DNA of 64,000 nucleotides from Ecdyonurus torrentis. Lineage: Eukaryota; Arthropoda; Insecta; Ephemeroptera; Heptageniidae. This document shows, in pieces, positions 59,619-64,000 of the stretch (position 1 is its first letter; each line of letters opens with the position of its first letter). A program made the position numbers and the translations under genes. The notes beneath the pieces are model-generated. The model saw nothing but the letters and a program-made list of their open reading frames with translations, searched no databases and had not been told where the DNA came from. The stretch lies in contig OX439129.1 of the NCBI GenBank assembly GCA_949318235.1, positions 29,815,243-29,879,242 of the forward strand, in the 5' to 3' direction.

Positions 59619-62600
59619 TTAACAGTTCATGTCACCCGGGACAGATGTAGCCCTAGTTTCCCTTGCTCTACCACTTTGATTTGAAACTAATTGATGAGAC
59701 ATAATACGGTCATCATAAAGTGAAAAACGTCCACTCGGAGCATGTTGCTTAGGTGTTTTAATATGGCTACTTGGCGGTCTCATTGGTCTTGGTTTTAACC
59801 AATCTGGAGAACCTAAAGCCAAAGATGATGGTCTCTGATGTAATATTGGGCTTGTTTGTTGTAGCTGATTAACATTATTGTCTCTATTACACACTGAAGT
59901 ACCTACTGTGGAACCTTGTTGTATACTGACTTTAGTAGTTACCATGTTTGTTGGGGGAGACCTACTTAAATTTGAAGATTTTGTCTCATCCTCCCACACT
60001 GTACCATTACTCACAGATGAGCTAACATCTCGTAATAGTAAAGCACTTCCTGTGGAACTTCGATTTTGCTGTTGTGATTGCTGTTGTTGCTGTTGTTTCC
60101 GTCTAGTAGAAGTACTGTCAGAGAATAGACGTAGACGTATTCCACCACCTAATAGCCAGCTCCAACGAGACGAGAAGTGAGAAGATGAGCGACGACCTGA
60201 GAAACAAAAATGCATGCTAATTAAAACTATCAAACATTAAATGTCATTGAAACCACATAAATGAGTACCTGGTAACACTTTACTTAATTGATAAGTGTTT
60301 TATGGTAATTTCCTTTAAAAAATATCATTTATTATTTATTCATTGTGGCTAAAAATTTGAGTACAGCTATGGCCAAAAGTTCCCGAACGGGGCAGCGGCG
60401 GCCTCTGTATTCTCTCATAAAGGTAACATAGTGTGGTTGCGGGTTGCCTCAGCAAATTGTTCAGGAACTTTTGGCCAGAGCTGTACACTCAAATGTGAAT
60501 GATTTTGATTGTTTTTTATCATTGGAATAACATATAAATTTGGCACAATTATTTAAATGGAAAAAAATATATATACAAACAAGATGATTCGCTTCAACTT
60601 ACCATTACGTTGTACATTAGGTTGCTTGGGGCAACCTCCACTGCCTATACTTCCAGTGCTTGGTGGGTCTGGCTCAAATACTGCATTCTGAACATAAGGA
60701 ATGGGAGTGGCTGGTCTCAGAGCTGATGCTGGGGATGAGTTTTGTTGCAGTGAGTCATGGGCAAGCAATGCATGAGACTCTGCAGTTGCTGCATCTTCAG
60801 TGGTTGTTGCAGAGAAATCTACAAGGGTGTTTCCATTGGGTAGCAATTGAGGGACAGGCTCTAGTGTCATGAGATTGCGCTCCAAACAAGGATTTCGACC
60901 TTGGTATGGCTGTAGTGCAGACGGCATTTGCTGTGAGTTGGCAAGCTGAGCATTCTTACCTATAACAATTTTTAAAATCAGTTAACATACAAGTTTACTA
61001 TAATATATTTAAACATTTACTTACAAGAAGGATCTGGCATTGGTTCAGATGGGGATAATGTCACTAAAGTTTCTACTGTGCCTTCTGATACTGTTGAATC
61101 TAATGGCTCTTTATCAATCATGTTGTGGCGGCCTGAATACATGCCTATAAAGATATAAACATTCCAATGTTAGAAACAATTCATTTAAAACTTGTTATTC
61201 CAAGTAAATATTGTGTAATTATTCTTACCATTTTCTTCTCCAATATCAGACAGAGGGAGATGCAGTCTATTATCAAGAGTGCAAGGATGAATGTGACTGT
61301 TATTGTTTATGTTATTATTATTGTTGTTGTTATTGGTAGTTGTAGTGATGTGTGATGTCAAATTGACTGTAGGACTTACTCCACTGTTGTATATTGTCCC
61401 TGCAAGTAAGCAACAATTTTAAGTATCAATTATGAATAAGGCAAATATTATTTATTGATTTATCTCCATATGAGTCTAACCTCTATGTCTGTCCCACATG
61501 ATTGGCAATTCCCGCAACCTCTCATCCACACACAGAGCTGTGAGTCTGGCCTCAGCATCCTGGTCCCAGCAATCCTCAATTGTCTCACGTAGAAGTCTCA
61601 CACAAGGTGAGTCACGCCAAGACTCTGGTAAAAGTGGGCGTGCTTTGTGCCGAGATACTAGTACTTGCATTTGCTCAAATGTAGGATGTAAGCCTGTAAA
61701 TTTAGATACCATTAACACCACAACTTTTGTTAAATCTTTGCAATCTTATATCCCAGGATAATCAAAATATTAATATCATCAAATGACAATAATATTTATA
61801 AATGAGAGTGCTTGCTAAAAAAAGCTTCAAATCAGTCAATCATTCTATCCATTAAATAACTTTGCTTATTCCAATGATGTTAATGTTATAAATTGTATGT
61901 TAAAATTGCAGCATGGGAGCCATACCTATTTCTGCTTCAAATGGCATTTTATATTGGGGAGCTTCAAGCCCTGTTGCATATAAATCAGGACAACGAGCAG
62001 CTATCTCCCATAAAACTAAGCCCAAGGCATAAACATCAATTTGTTTCAGGGAACTCTCACAATCTCTCAAGTTCACAGCTCCTTCTAGAACTTCAGGTGC
62101 CATATATCGAAGTGTTCCAACCTAAAAATGAAAGAATATACATTTTTGTAGGATATATTTGAGTGATCCAAGGATTTAGTCAAAGAAATGTATAGAAATG
62201 AAACTTACATCATTGATAGACTTAGTTTCTGCTCGTTGTTCTTCACCATTACAGTAATATTTGGATCCAGCAATCTTCATAGCTAATCCAAGGTCACAGA
62301 TACAGCAGCTTAGGTCAGCTTTGACCAATATATTGCGTGAATTTAAATCACGGTGACTCACACATGGCTTCATCTCATCTAAATAATAATAATAATAAGT
62401 AACACATAAAATTTGATGAATGGAAATCAAACATATTTATTTGTATGAAAACTGTAACACATTTACCTCCTTTTTTAATGTCTGTATGTAAGTGAGCTAA
62501 TCCTGAAGCAATGGAAGAGCTCATGCGACAAAACATGTTCCAATCTGGAGCAGTATGGCGCAAATAGTCTTGTAGGCAGCCAAGGGGAGCATATGACAAC

Positions 62601-63359
62601 ACAAGTAGCAACTCTGTGCCCCCTTCTGGGCCTGCCCTCTCATCACAGCCTACAAATAAATATACATATTTATTTTAAATACAGACTAACAAGTAAGTAC
62701 ATCTAATATTAGAAATTATAAACTAATTGTACAATAATTACCAAAATATGTTAGAAGTGAAGGGTGATCCATGAATGGTAATGTATAAATATCTCTTTCG
62801 TTACAGAAATAACTCCTATCATGGCCACGGAAAATTTTGACAGCCACATCTTGTTCACGAAGGGTCCCTCGCCAAACACAGCCATACCGTCCCTGACCTG
62901 AAAACACAAATTATCAATTGGATTTATCAATGCTACATTTACAACACTTATTTATGTAATTTCTTATATAATCTAAACTTGTTTACATGTATGTAAATAC
63001 CAATATGTACTTACTACAACTACTACTTTTTTTTTTTTTTTTTTTTTGGTAATAATAAATTAGTGCTATGTCTTACCCACGACTTCTACAAGTTTGAGGT
63101 GTTCTGGACTGTAGCCCATCATAGTTGGTGTGTCATTAGCTCTCTCCAGCATGTGGGCATCCCCCTGCAGGTGGTGCACAGAGTGCTTACGTTGATTGTA
63201 GCGTAACTTCCACACAAAGCAGATCACAAGAACTAGCAAGAAGAACACAAAGCAGCTACCAGCTCCCACCAAAATCAAAGTATGGTCCTCGTTCATCTCT
63301 AGAACATCAGTGGCTGGAACAACAAATATTCACATTATCCTATGTATTTATGTTATGTT

Positions 63360-63439
<80 letters not shown>

Positions 63440-63572
63440 TTTTGTTCATTTTCTCTTACGTTTTGGTAAAACAGAAATATCTTAAGTGGGTTTTCACATT
63501 GAAATATTCAATATTTGGCACATTTGTCGCATGATATATATTAAATGAAATTTGTTACCAATGTTTTCTTAA

Positions 63573-63608
<36 letters not shown>

Positions 63609-64000
63609 ACACAAATTGCTACACTACAATACAAAAGTAACCAAAACTATGATAATATAACAGCGCTGTTTAGTTGCAGAATCCAATCTACGTACCTTCT
63701 AAATTCTGGGCATGGTTTTCTCTTAAGAACAATTTTGGGAATATACGACGCAAAATTTGAAATGTTAAATTATTAATTTTGATGTTATTAGTACATTTTC
63801 TTATAATTAGCTTGCTACTAGGAAAAATAGGCTAGAATGATGAATGATATCATACCTGCGGGAATTGCCTGTGGTTGATCATCAGTTGGTGAGATGAACA
63901 TGATGGAATTGTCTGTGACATTAACATTGCACATATTACTGGAACAACAGCAGAACTTGGTGTTTGGATGAGCTCTGCTAGGACGTTTGTGTGCCTCACA
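59619..64000 (-). CDS. BMPR2: BMP type II receptor (BMPR2 / wishful thinking), 5' end outside window
   Basis: Transmembrane Ser/Thr kinase that binds BMPs and phosphorylates type I receptors. Exons: 63856->64000, 63077-63313, 62742-62897, 62467-62649, 62209-62378, 61926-62121, 61481-61693, 61229-61399, 61025-61144, 60603-60959, 59619-60196. All are GT-AG with agreeing phases, giving 841 aa plus stop; the N-terminal part lies beyond the edge. Seen in order: the end of the ectodomain ([14 protein letters not shown]), a transmembrane segment ([23 protein letters not shown]), the glycine loop GQGRYGCVW, the lysine in VAVKIF, the catalytic loop [12 protein letters not shown] where most kinases have [23 protein letters not shown], and [16 protein letters not shown] long BMPR2-type tail follows with Asn and Gln runs, ending in DMNC. 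Confidence 0.95.
60364..60488. mobile_element. TACAGCTCTGG-type MITE, copy 3, in BMPR2 intron
   Basis: Left TACAGCTATGGCCAAAAGTT, right AACTTTTGGCCAGAGCTGTA, TA at both edges, with GGGGCAGCGGCGGCC and GTGGTTGCGGGTTGCC inside. Located between the two last exons of the receptor gene. Confidence 0.8.
63314..63855. other. BMPR2 intron with (CT)n and poly-A
   Basis: Contains (CT)n at 63361-63422, with a second short run to 63440, and about 36 A residues at 63571-63606. Nothing coding. Confidence 0.7.

Overview
The window is nuclear DNA of an animal, most likely an arthropod. It is very AT-rich, with spliced genes, GT-AG introns, many (TA)n/(CT)n/(CA)n microsatellites, long A/T tracts and a dense population of small inverted-repeat transposons. 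A secreted one-domain chitin-binding (peritrophin-A type) protein and a telomerase reverse transcriptase without an N-terminal TEN domain point to an arthropod. A crustacean is plausible, but the sequence alone does not prove the group. All gene identities below come from protein motifs remembered from families, and all splice models were built by eye with phase checking. No database search was run.

Layout, left to right. 1-2.1 kb: three short phase-compatible exons that may be the 3' end of an unidentified + strand gene. 4.4-4.8 kb: a repeat carrying a decayed hammerhead ribozyme. 5.2-11.8 kb (-): a nine-exon telomerase reverse transcriptase (TERT), 741 aa in my model. 14.3-17.1 kb (+): a small secreted chitin-binding protein with a noncoding first exon. 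21.3-35.8 kb (-): complete seven-exon ABHD2-type serine hydrolase, 398 aa. 36.2-41 kb: nested transposons, including a Mutator-like MITE pair with 9-bp target duplications and a 1.5-kb hAT-like element with an 8-bp duplication. 41.4-43.8 kb (-): complete four-exon FAM136A, 143 aa. 47.2-50.1 kb: an exact 258-bp duplicate of FAM136A exon 1 plus its upstream sequence, head-to-head with the noncoding first exon of TMA7 (+), whose 64-aa coding exon is at 49.9 kb. 50.5-59.6 kb: intergenic and rich in foldback elements, with a second hammerhead-bearing repeat (core intact), a tRNA-derived SINE, and a perfect 398-bp palindrome bounded by 14-bp direct repeats. 59.6-64.0 kb (-): eleven exons of a BMP type II receptor (BMPR2/wishful thinking) running off the right edge.

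The genes are ordinary conserved housekeeping or signalling genes with no evident functional link: telomere maintenance, lipid hydrolysis, a mitochondrial CX3C protein, a translation-associated protein and BMP signalling. The most unusual content is in the mobile DNA: (1) the two hammerhead-ribozyme repeats, one with every core position intact; (2) the exact duplication of the FAM136A first exon, giving two candidate start exons and a possible bidirectional promoter with TMA7; (3) the perfect spacer-less palindrome; (4) several TIR families with readable target-site duplications, some nested in one another.
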